Of a DNA stretch of 64,000 nt, positions 14,746-23,721 are shown piece after piece. A model generated the notes under the pieces. It saw only the letters and a program-made list of their open reading frames with translations. It had not been told where the DNA came from and did no database searches. The position numbers and the translations under genes are program-made. The number at the start of each line of letters is the position of its first letter. Position 1 is the stretch's first letter. Source of the stretch: SM1-73 sp964588305 (GTDB lineage Bacteria; Zixibacteria; MSB-5A5; SM1-73). The stretch spans positions 1 through 64,000 of the forward strand of contig CAZPOP010000003.1 in the NCBI GenBank assembly GCA_964588305.1, written 5' to 3'.

Positions 14746-16134
14746 TTACTCCAACTCTGTTTCCTCTGTCTTCTTTTCCTCCGGCAAAAGCAGAACGAAT
14801 CGCTTGCTCTTTCCCCTCTTGACCGTCAACATTATCTGCTTTTGTCCCCTAACTTGCTCCAGGCTTTCCTTAAAGCCATTCAAATCTTTAGTCTCGGATT
14901 TCTCCACCTTTACGATGATGTCGTCTTCCTCCAACTGCGCGGTACTGGCCACGCCTCCCACCTCAACAAAGGAGACCAACACCCCCAGCCTGTCATCCAG
15001 CATATACTGCCTGTATATGGCGTCCGTGATCTCCTTAACCGTAAACCCAAGCTCGGTCTCATACTCGTCCGCCTTGACCTTGGGCTGTCTGGCAATTTCC
15101 ACCTGAATATCCATAGGAGTTCCGTATCTTGCTATCTTTATATGAGCCGGCTCCTCCACCCTGCTTTGCGATACCAGGAACTGGAACTTGTTCAGATCCT
15201 CCTCTTTTTCCGCAGAGATTTCCTGGCCCATGTATTCGACGATTACGTCTCCGGGCCGAAGCCCCGCCCTCTCAGCAGGAGAGTCGGGGATGATGTCGCT
15301 TATGAGAATTCCTTGCAGATCGGGCTGGCTGTAATATTTGGCATAATCCCGGCTCAGCGGTTGTATGGTAATGCCGATCCATCCCCGGTCGATGGTTCCT
15401 GTGGTCAGAAGTTTGTCCTTGACTTCATTGGCCGTATTCATGGGAATGGTGAATCCCTGTCCTCTGCCGAAGCCTATGGAATTTATCCCCACCACCTCGC
15501 CTTTCAGATTCACCAGCGGCCCGCCCGACGAGCCGGGATCGATGGCCGCATCGGTCTGGATGAAGTCGTTGATCAATTGAGTCTCAATGGGAAGATTGGG
15601 AAAGACCCTTCCCTTGCCGCTTACTATTCCAAATGAAACGGTTCTGTCGAATCCATACGGATTGCCCACTGCAATCACCCACTCGCCAACTTTCACGTCA
15701 TCCGAATTTCCCAATTTCGCGACGAAGAGCTTCTCCTCGGTTCCTATCTTGATCACGGCCAGATCGGTCTGCTTGTCCGTTCCGATTATCTCCGCGGGAT
15801 ATTCGATCTTGCTGGAAAGAGTAACCGTGACACTCTGGGCCTTATCCACCACGTGCTCGTTGGTGAGAATATAACCCCGGTCATCCACTATCAGCCCGGA
15901 GGCTAGGGACTTGTATTTGAATTGTCCCGACTTGTGAACCACCTCGATGTGCACCACCGCAGGTTTGATGGTGTTGGACACCGAAATAATCACGTCCTGC
16001 AGATCATCGAAGAGCTTCAGGATTTTCTGATTGGCAGCAGGCTGAGCCCAAAGGTCCGGTGGCCCTGATGGGACCATGCCGGACGAAAAGGGCACAAGGA
16101 TGATCAGGTAAAGAAAGACAATCATCTTTTTCAT
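14746..16134 (-). CDS. htrA: Periplasmic HtrA/Deg-type serine protease
   Basis: 462 aa with AGGAGG before the ATG. A signal peptide (MKKMIVFLYLIILVPFSSG) is followed by a trypsin-like domain with His94 (LTNEHVVD), Asp124 (KQTDLAVIK) and Ser203 (DPGSSGGPL), then a PDZ domain (about 255-345; GILISDIIPDSPAERAGLRPGDVI) and a second divergent PDZ (about 365-445; VASTAQLEEDDIIVKVEK). The length and domain order fit the DegP/DegQ family, which degrades or refolds damaged envelope proteins. The gene is read away from a second HtrA (16671) across a gap of about 540 bases. A hairpin at 14551-14590 should end its transcript. Classification is firm; division of labour between the two is not deducible. 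Confidence 0.95.
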   Translation of the reverse strand: MKKMIVFLYLIILVPFSSGMVPSGPPDLWAQPAANQKILKLFDDLQDVIISVSNTIKPAVVHIEVVHKSGQFKYKSLASGLIVDDRGYILTNEHVVDKAQSVTVTLSSKIEYPAEIIGTDKQTDLAVIKIGTEEKLFVAKLGNSDDVKVGEWVIAVGNPYGFDRTVSFGIVSGKGRVFPNLPIETQLINDFIQTDAAIDPGSSGGPLVNLKGEVVGINSIGFGRGQGFTIPMNTANEVKDKLLTTGTIDRGWIGITIQPLSRDYAKYYSQPDLQGILISDIIPDSPAERAGLRPGDVIVEYMGQEISAEKEEDLNKFQFLVSQSRVEEPAHIKIARYGTPMDIQVEIARQPKVKADEYETELGFTVKEITDAIYRQYMLDDRLGVLVSFVEVGGVASTAQLEEDDIIVKVEKSETKDLNGFKESLEQVRGQKQIMLTVKRGKSKRFVLLLPEEKKTEETELE

Positions 16135-16611
16135 CGTTCCTCCTAAGTCGTTTTCTTTTGCGATGAGGCCTTTGAAAGACTTATCCTTGCGGATTTCGAT
16201 ACCGCGGATACGAGACCAAGTCGTTATGGTGCAATGCGTAACCGCACAGAGTCAGGGTATTTCTTAAGGGTTCTCATCAAATGCCACAGACATTAGCTTC
16301 CACGTAAATACGCCTTTAGAATTAATATCGGCAACTCTTTTAGTCAAGTGAAAAATAAAGGGTGATTTCAAAACTGAGCGCATTTTTCCAGTCAGCCCAG
16401 GCTTAGGCACAAGCAAAGCCCGTGTCCCATGCAAGCGCGGGTTTGGATTTTTTCTGAATTGGTGTGAAATTTTTTGCAACGGAATCGAAATAGAGGCGTA
16501 TCATATTTTGCGTTTTGGATGCGAACATGTGCAAAGCTATAAGAAGCGAAAAGACGAAACGAAGAAACACAGGGGGTTAGAGGAAAAGTTTTTAACGGGG
16601 CAAGATTTCCC
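16135..16611. other. Gap between divergent htrA genes
   Basis: No gene seen. A hairpin-like AAGCCCG/CGGGTTT pair with a following T-run lies at about 16417-16460 on the plus strand, without an obvious transcript feeding it. The htrA-rpoD promoter begins at 16612. Confidence 0.5.
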
Positions 16612-16639
16612 TTGACAAAAAAACTGAAGGTTGTATAAT
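16612..16639 (+). promoter_or_regulatory. Consensus promoter of the htrA-rpoD operon
   Basis: -35 TTGACA (16612-16617), 16-nt spacer, -10 TATAAT (16634-16639). Transcription would begin near 16646, leaving about 25 nt before the TTG start. Confidence 0.8.
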
Positions 16640-16670
16640 AATATTTTGTGATTTTCCGGAGGGCCAACTC

Positions 16671-18236
16671 TTGAGGGATAAGAACATCCTTGGTCAAACA
16701 AGAAAGCTCTTAGTTTACATTCCTCTTGCTCTTCTGTTTATTTGGATTGGCACGCTCATTGCGACAAACTTCAATTGGTCTTCCCAATCCGGGGCAGTCC
16801 ACGAGGTCCAAAGCGCTTCAGAACAGCCCTTGGAGCATCCCCGTGGACTATCATTTTCCGGACAGAAGCCTTCCCTCGGCCAGGAAAGCCCTTTTGTGGA
16901 TGTGGCAGAGAAGGCCAGCCCGGCGGTGGTCAACATAAGTGCAGAAAAGATCATAGAACGAAGAGGTTATCCGGACTATTATCCGTTTGAAGATTTCTTC
17001 CGGAGATTTTTCGGAGAGGTTCCTGAAAGAAAATCACCCCAGACCGAGAAGGCGCAGAGTCTGGGTTCGGGCTTCATCTTCAGAAAAGACGGTTATATTC
17101 TGACCAACAATCACGTGGTAGCGGGAGCGGACAACATCTTTGTGAAGCTCCCCGACGGCAGCCAACACGATGCTCAGGTGGTCGGCCTGGACAAGGATAC
17201 CGACATAGCCGTGTTGAAGATAGATGCGGGAGAAAACCTTCCCACGATCGAGTTCGGAGATTCGGATTCACTGCGTGTGGGAGAATGGGTGATGGCCATC
17301 GGAAATCCGTTTCCCCAATTAGGCCTGGACCGAACGGTCACCGTCGGGGTGGTAAGCGCCAAAGGGAGAAGCAACCTGCGCTTTGCCCCGGAGGAGACTC
17401 CCAACTACCAGAACTACATTCAGACCGATGCCTCCATAAACCCGGGAAACAGCGGAGGTCCGTTAGTTAACATTAAGGGGCAGGTAATAGGCATTAATTC
17501 TGCCATCACCAATCCCACCGGAATGAGCTTCAACATCGGAATCGGCTTCGCCATTCCGATAAACCTGGCCAGTTGGGTAGTTCCCGATCTGATAGAGAAG
17601 GGAAAGGTCTCCCGCGGATTTCTGGGAATATTCTTCCAGGAGATAGACCAAAACACGGCGGACGCCTTGAATCTTCCTGCAATTGAAGGCGTATTGGTCA
17701 GCCGAGTGCAGCCCGACGCTCCGGCAGATAGAGCTGGGATAAGGGTTGGCGACCTTATACTGGAGTTTGAGGGAAAGAAGGTGGAAAATGGCTCCAAGTT
17801 CAGAATGATGGTGGCGGAGGTGGAGCCTGGTCGTGAAGTCACCCTTAAGATTCTAAGAGAGGGGAAGAGAATCTCAAAAAACATAGTTCTGGCGGATAGG
17901 GAAAGATTCACGGTTTCGCCACAAGAAGAGAAACCGAAAGAGGAAAAAACGGAGCAGTGGTTGGGTCTGGAGGTCACGACCTGTACCGAAGCGTTAGCAT
18001 CTCAGTTTCGCGTGGCTTTTCGACCAGGAGTTATCGTACTTGCCGTGGAGTCGAGAAGTCCGGCCGAGCAGAGCGGATTCATAGAGGGCGACATAATCAC
18101 AAAAACAGGAAACCAAGAGATCAAAAACATAGACGATTATAAAAAGGCGGCTCGATCGCTAAAGGATAACAAAAAAGCGATGCTCTTCTTGGTATCAAGA
18201 GACGGGGAACCCCTTTTTATTGCGGTAAAACCTTAA
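16671..18236 (+). CDS. htrA: Membrane-anchored HtrA/DegP-type serine protease
   Basis: 521 aa starting at TTG; GGAGGG 8 bases upstream and the promoter position exclude an earlier start. A signal anchor (about 10-32, TRKLLVYIPLALLFIWIGTL) precedes the protease domain with His148 (LTNNHVVAG), Asp178 (DKDTDIAVLK) and Ser261 (NPGNSGGPL), then PDZ1 (about 320-400; GVLVSRVQPDAPADRAGIRV) and PDZ2 (about 430-515; VIVLAVESRSPAEQSGFIEG). All catalytic residues are present. The charged linker between PDZ domains (EEKPKEEKTEQ) is family-typical. The primary sigma factor starts 26 bases downstream on the same strand with no terminator between, so they are probably co-transcribed. Confidence 0.96.
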   Translation: MRDKNILGQTRKLLVYIPLALLFIWIGTLIATNFNWSSQSGAVHEVQSASEQPLEHPRGLSFSGQKPSLGQESPFVDVAEKASPAVVNISAEKIIERRGYPDYYPFEDFFRRFFGEVPERKSPQTEKAQSLGSGFIFRKDGYILTNNHVVAGADNIFVKLPDGSQHDAQVVGLDKDTDIAVLKIDAGENLPTIEFGDSDSLRVGEWVMAIGNPFPQLGLDRTVTVGVVSAKGRSNLRFAPEETPNYQNYIQTDASINPGNSGGPLVNIKGQVIGINSAITNPTGMSFNIGIGFAIPINLASWVVPDLIEKGKVSRGFLGIFFQEIDQNTADALNLPAIEGVLVSRVQPDAPADRAGIRVGDLILEFEGKKVENGSKFRMMVAEVEPGREVTLKILREGKRISKNIVLADRERFTVSPQEEKPKEEKTEQWLGLEVTTCTEALASQFRVAFRPGVIVLAVESRSPAEQSGFIEGDIITKTGNQEIKNIDDYKKAARSLKDNKKAMLFLVSRDGEPLFIAVKP

Positions 18237-18262
18237 ACCCAAAACTAAGGAGTGGTCTGTAA

Positions 18263-19117
18263 TTGGCAAAACAGGTAAGAAGGTTTAGAGATGAAGATAG
18301 ATCTTTGGATCTATACCTGAGGGAGATCGGAGAGACTCCGCTGATCACCGCCGCCGAGGAAGTCAGATTAGCTAAAAGGATTAAGGAGGGTAGCCATGAG
18401 GCCTTAGAGAAGCTCACCAAGGCGAACTTGAGATTCGTGGTCTCTGTAGCCAAGCAATATCAGAATCAAGGGCTCTCCTTAGCTGATTTGATCAACGAGG
18501 GAAACATCGGGCTGATGAAGGCGGCTAAGAGGTTTGACGAAACCCGCGGATTCAAATTCATCTCCTACGCAGTCTGGTGGATCCGACAGGCGATTCTCCA
18601 GGCTCTGGCTGAGCAGTCTCGCATCGTGAGATTGCCCTTGAACCGGGTAGGGACCTTACATAAGATTGGCAAAATCTCCAGCTCGTTAGAGCAGGAATAC
18701 GGAAGGGAGCCCTCCCCGTCTGAGATCGCCAGGGAACTGGAGTTGAGTGCAGTTGAGGTTTCGGACACATTAAAAATCTCCAACAGCCATCTTTCTTTGG
18801 ATGCTCCGTTCTCCACCTCCGAGGACAACAGCCTGATGGACGTTTTGGAGGATGAATTCCAACCCGCTCCGGATGAGGCCCTGCTGGATGAGTCCTTGAG
18901 GCTGGAGATCGAAAGAGCCTTGGACAGCCTCTCGCGCAGGGAAGCTGAGGTGATTAACCTTTACTTTGGCCTGAACCACGAGAAGGCTTTGACCTTGGAG
19001 GAGATCGGAACCAGGTTCAATCTGACCCGCGAAAGGGTGAGACAGATAAAAGAAAAGGCGATACGGAGATTAAGGCACGCCTCCCGCAGCAAATCCCTGA
19101 GGGCGTATCTGGATTAG
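18263..19117 (+). CDS. rpoD: Primary sigma factor (RpoD/SigA, short FCB form)
   Basis: 284 aa starting at TTG with AAGGAG upstream. Region 1.2 (DEDRSLDLYLREIGETPLIT), region 2 (NLRFVVSVAKQYQNQGLSLADL and GFKFISYAVWWIRQAI), region 3 (IVRLPLNRVGTLHKIGK) and region 4 with the helix-turn-helix TLEEIGTRFNLTRERVRQIK are all intact. The protein lacks the long region 1.1 of proteobacterial RpoD, which is the normal primary sigma form in Bacteroidetes and relatives; the small size is therefore not a truncation. It directs RNA polymerase to TTGACA/TATAAT-type promoters such as those seen in this window. It is downstream of htrA in a presumed operon closed by the terminator at 19144-19178. An RpoS-like alternative role is less likely. 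Confidence 0.93.
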   Translation: MAKQVRRFRDEDRSLDLYLREIGETPLITAAEEVRLAKRIKEGSHEALEKLTKANLRFVVSVAKQYQNQGLSLADLINEGNIGLMKAAKRFDETRGFKFISYAVWWIRQAILQALAEQSRIVRLPLNRVGTLHKIGKISSSLEQEYGREPSPSEIARELELSAVEVSDTLKISNSHLSLDAPFSTSEDNSLMDVLEDEFQPAPDEALLDESLRLEIERALDSLSRREAEVINLYFGLNHEKALTLEEIGTRFNLTRERVRQIKEKAIRRLRHASRSKSLRAYLD

Positions 19118-19143
19118 GAAATTGCGAAAAATCCAAAAGACCA

Positions 19144-19180
19144 AAAAAACCCTGGATTTTCAGAATCCAGGGTTTTTTGC
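19144..19180 (+). terminator. Intrinsic terminator after rpoD
   Basis: A 15-bp stem, AAAAAACCCTGGATT (19144-19158) with AATCCAGGGTTTTTT (19164-19178), ends in a T-run. It should work in both directions. Confidence 0.92.
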
Positions 19181-19283
19181 TTTTGAGACAATATTCCGAA
19201 ACAAGCACAGCTACCACTGAGTAAACGATCAATTCAGGCGAGTATTCTACTGTGGACTACTGACCGTGGACTGTCGACCAATC

Positions 19284-19356
19284 TGAGGGTGGGCGGACTC
19301 GAACCGCCGGCCACCTGCTTAAAAGGCAGATGCTCTACCGACTGAGCTACACCCCC
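19284..19356 (-). tRNA. tRNA-Lys (anticodon TTT)
   Basis: On the minus strand it starts GGGGGTGTAGCTCAG and ends GGTTCGAGTCCGCCCACCCTCA. It has a 7-bp acceptor stem, the D-arm TAGCTCAGTCGGTAGAGCA, the anticodon arm CTGCC-TTTTAAG-CAG with anticodon TTT, and a T-arm with GGTTCGAGTCC. CCA is not encoded. It lies between the rpoD terminator and a small membrane protein gene; I see no attachment-site duplication beside it. Confidence 0.97.
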
Positions 19357-19612
19357 ATGTGAATCCATCCCAAATCTATCCAGCTTTGATCACAAGTCTT
19401 CAATTTGGGATTCGCAAGCTACTTCAAAATATAATCAGAATCTGGTTTGTCAAGAGTAATTTCGGCAAACTTTCCATAAGACATTTTGCAATTCAAAAAA
19501 TAATACGCCAGCCGTGCAGTTTTCCCTTGACAAAGCGGGGCTCTTTTGCTAAATACTTTTTTGATTTGACTCAATTTACTGACCGCTTAACCTCTTTAAC
19601 AAAGGAGGGGAG

Positions 19613-19975
19613 ATGAGAGGTTTAAGAGTCTTAGTAACCACCATTTTGGGGTTTATCTTTGGGATCGTCTGTTGGCTTCTGGCCTCAAGCGGAGGACCGA
19701 TGCCTGCTTCCATCGCCTGGTCCATTATCCTAAGCCGCACACTTCTCGGATTCGTGATCGGGATAAGCGCCTGGAAGATCAACTACATCCTGCATGGGAT
19801 AGTTTTAGGCTTTATCGTTTCCATCCCCATGGCAGTCTCGGCCCTTAGTGTCAACGGGTTCAAGATTTTCCTGGGAACTTTGATTATGGGAATCATCTAT
19901 GGTTTCTTAATCGAGTTGATCACCCATTTTGTGATCAAGGAAAAGAAAGTCGAGCCCCAAACCCCGTCGCCTTAG
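19613..19975 (+). CDS. Small four-helix membrane protein, conserved-hypothetical type
   Basis: 120 aa, with AAAGGAGGGG before the ATG. Four hydrophobic segments (about residues 5-25, 33-51, 57-79 and 83-108) and a short charged C-terminal tail (KEKKVEPQTPSP) indicate an inner-membrane protein. The sequence is Gly/Ile-rich with GFVIGISAWKINYILHGIVL in the middle. No family function is recognised. It stands alone between the tRNA and the Tol-Pal cluster and has its own terminator (20034-20061). Confidence 0.8.
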   Translation: MRGLRVLVTTILGFIFGIVCWLLASSGGPMPASIAWSIILSRTLLGFVIGISAWKINYILHGIVLGFIVSIPMAVSALSVNGFKIFLGTLIMGIIYGFLIELITHFVIKEKKVEPQTPSP

Positions 19976-20033
19976 TCTGCAAGCATTCCGAAACTCCATT
20001 TAGGGGCCAAGATCGACTTGACCTAATTCTCTG

Positions 20034-20061
20034 AGTCCCCCAGGATCGGGGGACTTTTTTT
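20034..20061 (+). terminator. Intrinsic terminator after the small membrane protein gene
   Basis: AGTCCCCC (20034-20041), loop of 6, GGGGGACT (20048-20055), followed by a T-run to 20061. Confidence 0.92.
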
Positions 20062-20199
20062 CAACCCTTTATTTTGGTTAGGTTTTGATGCTTAGAAATC
20101 CAAGCGGCGCGGGCAATTTTGGGTAAAAGATTGAAAAGCTGTCAAACGTAAAACATAAGGCGGCCTCTCAAAGCAGAGCAAGGAATTTCACATTTTCCC

Positions 20200-20228
20200 T
20201 TGACGGGAAAAATGGGATTTAGTATTAT
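20200..20228 (+). promoter_or_regulatory. Candidate promoter of the tol cluster
   Basis: -35 TTGACG (20200-20205), 17-nt spacer, -10 TATTAT (20223-20228), about 65 bases before tolQ. Confidence 0.7.
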
Positions 20229-20293
20229 TCAACACGATATATAGACTGAGTTCAGCAAAAGACAGTCTAAGAGAAGGATAAAGGTGATGTGAT

Positions 20294-21049
20294 TTGTTTA
20301 AGTCCGTTTTGATCCTGTCTTTCGCCTACGGAGGACCTTTCAAGGGGACTCTGTTTGAGTTAGTGGCTCAGATGGGGCTTTTCGCCAAGGTCATCCTCAT
20401 CATCTTGCTTTTTCTATCGGTGGTCTCCTGGGCCATAACCTTCAACAAGATTGGTCTTTTTCGAAAGGTGAACCGGGAAACTAAAAGGTTCTTGTCCATC
20501 TTCAGACAAAGGACAAACCTGTCACAGGTCTATCTGTCCTGTGTGAGCATGAGACGGACTCCTTTGTCCAAAATGTTGGAGGCCGGATACAAAGAGCTGA
20601 CAGAGCTGTCCAAAGGGGGAGGAAATCCGCACACAAGCGCCGTACCCTCGTTGGAATTCGATTCGAAGTTGCCCATTGAGAAGGAAAAGCTCGATGTGAT
20701 CAGGATGACATTGGAGAGGACCGGCGCAGAGGAGATCAATCGGCTGGAAAAAGCTATCGTCTTCCTGGCCACCACCGGAAATATCAGCCCGTTTTTCGGG
20801 CTGTTGGGAACGGTGTGGGGAATCATGGATGCCTTTGCCAGCATCGGAGTGAGAGGATCTGCTACCCTGGCGGTGGTCGCTCCCGGCATAGCTGAGGCTC
20901 TGATAGCCACGATCGTCGGGCTGGCCGTGGCCATACCCGCAGTGATGGCATATAACTTCTTTAACAATAAATTGAAAATCATCTCCACCCAGGTGGACAA
21001 CTTCGCGCTTGAGTTTCTGTCGGCAGTAACAAAAGAAGAGATCAGTTGA
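20294..21049 (+). CDS. tolQ: TolQ/ExbB-family proton channel subunit
   Basis: 251 aa from a TTG codon; AAGGTGATG lies just upstream. Three membrane segments are visible: about 30-52 (VILIILLFLSVVSWAI), about 152-175 (VFLATTGNISPFFGLLGTVWGI, the family signature) and about 195-218 (APGIAEALIATIVGLAVAIPAV). With TolR it forms the proton-driven motor that energises TolA for outer-membrane constriction and lipid maintenance; an ExbB role in TonB energising is possible because a TonB-dependent receptor is present elsewhere in the window, but the tolR-tolA-tolB-pal order downstream argues for Tol. A promoter at 20200-20228 precedes it. Confidence 0.93.
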   Translation: MFKSVLILSFAYGGPFKGTLFELVAQMGLFAKVILIILLFLSVVSWAITFNKIGLFRKVNRETKRFLSIFRQRTNLSQVYLSCVSMRRTPLSKMLEAGYKELTELSKGGGNPHTSAVPSLEFDSKLPIEKEKLDVIRMTLERTGAEEINRLEKAIVFLATTGNISPFFGLLGTVWGIMDAFASIGVRGSATLAVVAPGIAEALIATIVGLAVAIPAVMAYNFFNNKLKIISTQVDNFALEFLSAVTKEEIS

Positions 21050-21154
21050 CCTGTAAGTCAATATCTAAATGTCCAGGCAGAATGTTGATCCTTCGGATGG
21101 ATATGCATTGATAACCAATTCGATAACGGCATTTCTGTAAATCGGTTCGAACCG

Positions 21155-21556
21155 ATGAGAAAAAGAGTTTACGGCAGCCTGCACGATATAAATGTGGTCA
21201 ACCTCGTGGATGTGGTTCTGGTTCTGTTGATCATATTCATGATTGCCGCTCCCATGCTTCAAAGCGGCATAGAGATAAATCTCCCCAGGACTATAGCGAC
21301 TCAACAGGATTTGGGGGAAGGGGTGGTGGTAACCATCACCAAGGAAAAGAAAATCTACGTGGACAAAAGGGTAACAAACCTTAACAGATTCGAAAGCATC
21401 CTAAGCAGTGCCACCGCAAAGAAAGGATCGAAGTCCGTCTATCTCCGGGTGGATAAGGATATCCCCTACGGGCTGGTGATCGATGTGGTGGGCCGAATAA
21501 AGAGTCTGGGCATTCAGAGCCTGGGATTGGTTACCGAATCGGAGAGAATAAGATGA
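21155..21556 (+). CDS. tolR: TolR/ExbD-family protein
   Basis: 133 aa. A single N-terminal membrane helix (about 14-36) with the proton-channel Asp in NVVNLVDVVLVLLIIFMIAAP, followed by NLPR and a periplasmic domain ending with PYGLVIDVVGRIKSLGIQSL, all typical of ExbD/TolR. It partners TolQ in the inner-membrane motor. The ATG lacks a strong ribosome-binding site, and about 100 bases separate it from tolQ. Its stop overlaps the start of the next gene by four bases (ATGA), implying translational coupling. Confidence 0.93.
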   Translation: MRKRVYGSLHDINVVNLVDVVLVLLIIFMIAAPMLQSGIEINLPRTIATQQDLGEGVVVTITKEKKIYVDKRVTNLNRFESILSSATAKKGSKSVYLRVDKDIPYGLVIDVVGRIKSLGIQSLGLVTESERIR

Positions 21557-22212
21557 AAAGGGAATTCGTCGCGTCCGCAGCCATCCATTGCCTGATTCTC
21601 TTAAGCCTGTTCTTCTTCGCTCCACCCTCGCACACCAAATTGGAGGGTTATCCGCTGGTATACCGTGTAGGCCTGGTGAGTTTTCCCTCAGGTGGAAAGG
21701 TCTCTGTTGGACCCGGCGGTGGAGAATCCTCGAAGCCCTCCCCCCAAAAGGGTGTGGCCATAAAGGAGTTCAGAAAGGGGAAGGCCAAAAGCACGAATAA
21801 GAAGAAAAAGGAAGAGAAAGCGGCAACGCCCGCAAAACAAAAGGAGCAGACAAAGGTAACGCAAAGAGATCAAGAAGCTGCGGAATATGGTTTGGGAGAT
21901 GGAATCAGCTCCGCCCAGGTCGATGCCCACGATTTCGGATCCCCGTATTATCTCTCCCTGATATTCGGAAAGATCCGAGCTGTCTGGGAAAATCCGGTGC
22001 AAGCCTCCTCTACTCTGATGACCACCATTTATTTCAAAATATTGAGGGACGGAAGCATCATGGAGGCTAAAGTGGAAAAGACTTCAGGCATAGATTTGTT
22101 CGATCAGTCCGCCGTAAGGGCCATCGTCTCCAGCACCCCCTTTCCTCCTCTGCCCAATGAGTTCACCGGAGAATATCTTGGAATTCATCTGGAATTTGAG
22201 TATATTCAATGA
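21553..22212 (+). CDS. tolA: TolA-like protein with TonB C-terminal domain
   Basis: 219 aa. An N-terminal membrane helix (about 6-24, VASAAIHCLILLSLFFFAP) anchors it in the inner membrane, followed by a Gly-rich and Lys/Glu-rich periplasmic linker (KGKAKSTNKKKKEEKAATPA) and a C-terminal TonB/TolA domain (about 130-219; YYLSLIFGKIRAVWENP, TIYFKILRDGSIMEAKV and AVRAIVSSTPFPPLP). The domain sequence reads like TonB_C, so the name TolA comes mainly from its position between tolR and tolB. It overlaps tolR by four bases. It should link the TolQR motor to TolB-Pal at the outer membrane. Confidence 0.85.
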   Translation: MKREFVASAAIHCLILLSLFFFAPPSHTKLEGYPLVYRVGLVSFPSGGKVSVGPGGGESSKPSPQKGVAIKEFRKGKAKSTNKKKKEEKAATPAKQKEQTKVTQRDQEAAEYGLGDGISSAQVDAHDFGSPYYLSLIFGKIRAVWENPVQASSTLMTTIYFKILRDGSIMEAKVEKTSGIDLFDQSAVRAIVSSTPFPPLPNEFTGEYLGIHLEFEYIQ

Positions 22213-22343
22213 TGGTTCAGAATCATCTGTTCAGCGTATGTTAAGAAAGCTATGGAAAGTGCAACTTCACACCTAATGGGGATTTGAGTTTTGCGAGGCG
22301 GCAAACTCCTCCTTGAGCAAATTTTTCGATTTTTTGTTTGGAA

Positions 22344-22372
22344 TTTCCAATCTGATGCTTTTATTATATAAT
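22344..22372 (+). promoter_or_regulatory. Possible internal promoter before tolB
   Basis: -10 TATAAT (22367-22372) with a weak -35 TTTCCA (22344-22349) at 17-nt spacing. The 186-base gap after tolA is larger than elsewhere in the front of the cluster. Confidence 0.35.
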
Positions 22373-22398
22373 CCATTGGAACCCAGTGGAAAACGGAT

Positions 22399-23721
22399 AT
22401 GAGATCAAGAAGACGTAAGACGGTTACAAATATATCTGCCGCTTTTCTGGTTTTCTCCATGATTCTGTTGGGTCCGGCGAGAGTGTCTTTTCCCCAGACC
22501 GAGATCACCGCCAGAATTACCAAAGGTGCGGTAACATATTTTCAGGCCTTGGAGATAGCGGTGATAGACTTCTCGCCCCAGGAATCAGAATACGCTCAGC
22601 AGGTAACCCAGGTGGTTCGGGACGATTTGAGCTATTCCCTGTTCTTCCGGCTGGCAGAGATCGATTCTTTCGTCTTGGCCATATTGGGAAATGATCTATA
22701 TTACCTGAAGGGCTGGATTGAGTTAGGGGTACAATATCTTTTGGATGGTTCGGTGAAGATTGAAGATGATAGGCTCAAGGCTGAGATTAACCTGATGGAA
22801 GTGCTCAGAAGAAAGGTGATACTGACGAAAAGATACAAAACTGATCCCCAGAGCTATCGGGCTTTGGCTCACGCGATCGCCGATGATATCGTCTTGAACT
22901 TGACTGGACAAAAAGGGATCTCCTCCACCAAGATGGTCTACGTTTCCATGAATGGGGAGCACAAAGAGATATACATCTGCGATTACGACGGACACAACCC
23001 TTATCCGGTAACCAGTAACAAATCCATAAATGTATCTCCAGTTTGGTCCCCAGGCGGGGATAAGTTGGTCTATACCTCCTACAGGAAAGGCAATCCCGAC
23101 CTGTGGATGACCGATCTGGGAAGCAGTCAAACCACTCTCCTGTCTTCGCAGGCGGGACTGAACTCCGCGCCGGCTTGGTCGCCCAATGGCAAATACCTGG
23201 CTTTGACCTTGACCCGAGACAAGAACGCGGAGATATATCTGATCACTCCGGGGGGGAAAATAGTCCGCCGGCTGACCCGCAGTTGGGGCATAGACTCATC
23301 TCCCACCTTCTCACCCAACGGAAAGGAGATCGCCTTCACCACCGATCGAGCCGGTTACCCCCAAATCTATATAATGGATGCGGAGGGGGCTAATGTGAGA
23401 AGGCTTACCTACAGCGGAGACGTGGCCGACTCACCCTGCTGGTCTCCCAGAGGGGATAGAATTGCATTTGTCTCCCGGGAGAGTGGGAGATTCAACATCC
23501 ATACCATTGACATAACCGGGGAGAGCTTGACCCAGTTGACCTATGAGGGGTCCAATGAGAATCCCAGCTGGTCGCCGGACGGACTCCATATCGTCTTCAG
23601 CTCCAACCGGAGCGGAAAACCCGAAGTTTACACCATGAACTGGGATGGTTCGAATCAACAACCTATCACCAATGGGGAGGGCAACTATAATCCCAGCTGG
23701 TCTCCTGTTCTGGGGAACTGA
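22399..23721 (+). CDS. tolB: TolB, periplasmic beta-propeller
   Basis: 440 aa. A signal peptide (TVTNISAAFLVFSMILLGPA) is followed by the TolB N-terminal domain (about 35-165; VIDFSPQESEYAQQVTQVVR, LLDGSVKI) and six WD40-like (PD40) propeller blades from about 170, each with a variant of SPxWSPxGxKxVYTS and Y-x-M-x-x-D-G-x-N-x-R-R-L-T (for example IYIMDAEGANVRRLT). TolB sits in the periplasm between TolA and Pal and controls their contact. Length and blade count match the family. It stands in the normal gene order. Confidence 0.95.
   Translation: MRSRRRKTVTNISAAFLVFSMILLGPARVSFPQTEITARITKGAVTYFQALEIAVIDFSPQESEYAQQVTQVVRDDLSYSLFFRLAEIDSFVLAILGNDLYYLKGWIELGVQYLLDGSVKIEDDRLKAEINLMEVLRRKVILTKRYKTDPQSYRALAHAIADDIVLNLTGQKGISSTKMVYVSMNGEHKEIYICDYDGHNPYPVTSNKSINVSPVWSPGGDKLVYTSYRKGNPDLWMTDLGSSQTTLLSSQAGLNSAPAWSPNGKYLALTLTRDKNAEIYLITPGGKIVRRLTRSWGIDSSPTFSPNGKEIAFTTDRAGYPQIYIMDAEGANVRRLTYSGDVADSPCWSPRGDRIAFVSRESGRFNIHTIDITGESLTQLTYEGSNENPSWSPDGLHIVFSSNRSGKPEVYTMNWDGSNQQPITNGEGNYNPSWSPVLGN

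Noticed and set aside
14842..15636. Long plus-strand frame opposite htrA
   Set aside because: Antisense shadow of a conserved protease gene.
16417..16460. Small RNA terminator between the divergent htrA genes
   Set aside because: The hairpin is imperfect and no promoter or conserved RNA upstream could be seen.
19284..19356. tRNA-Lys as an integration site for the accessory region
   Set aside because: The accessory region lies 5 kb away, no integrase is present, and no duplicated tRNA 3' end was found.
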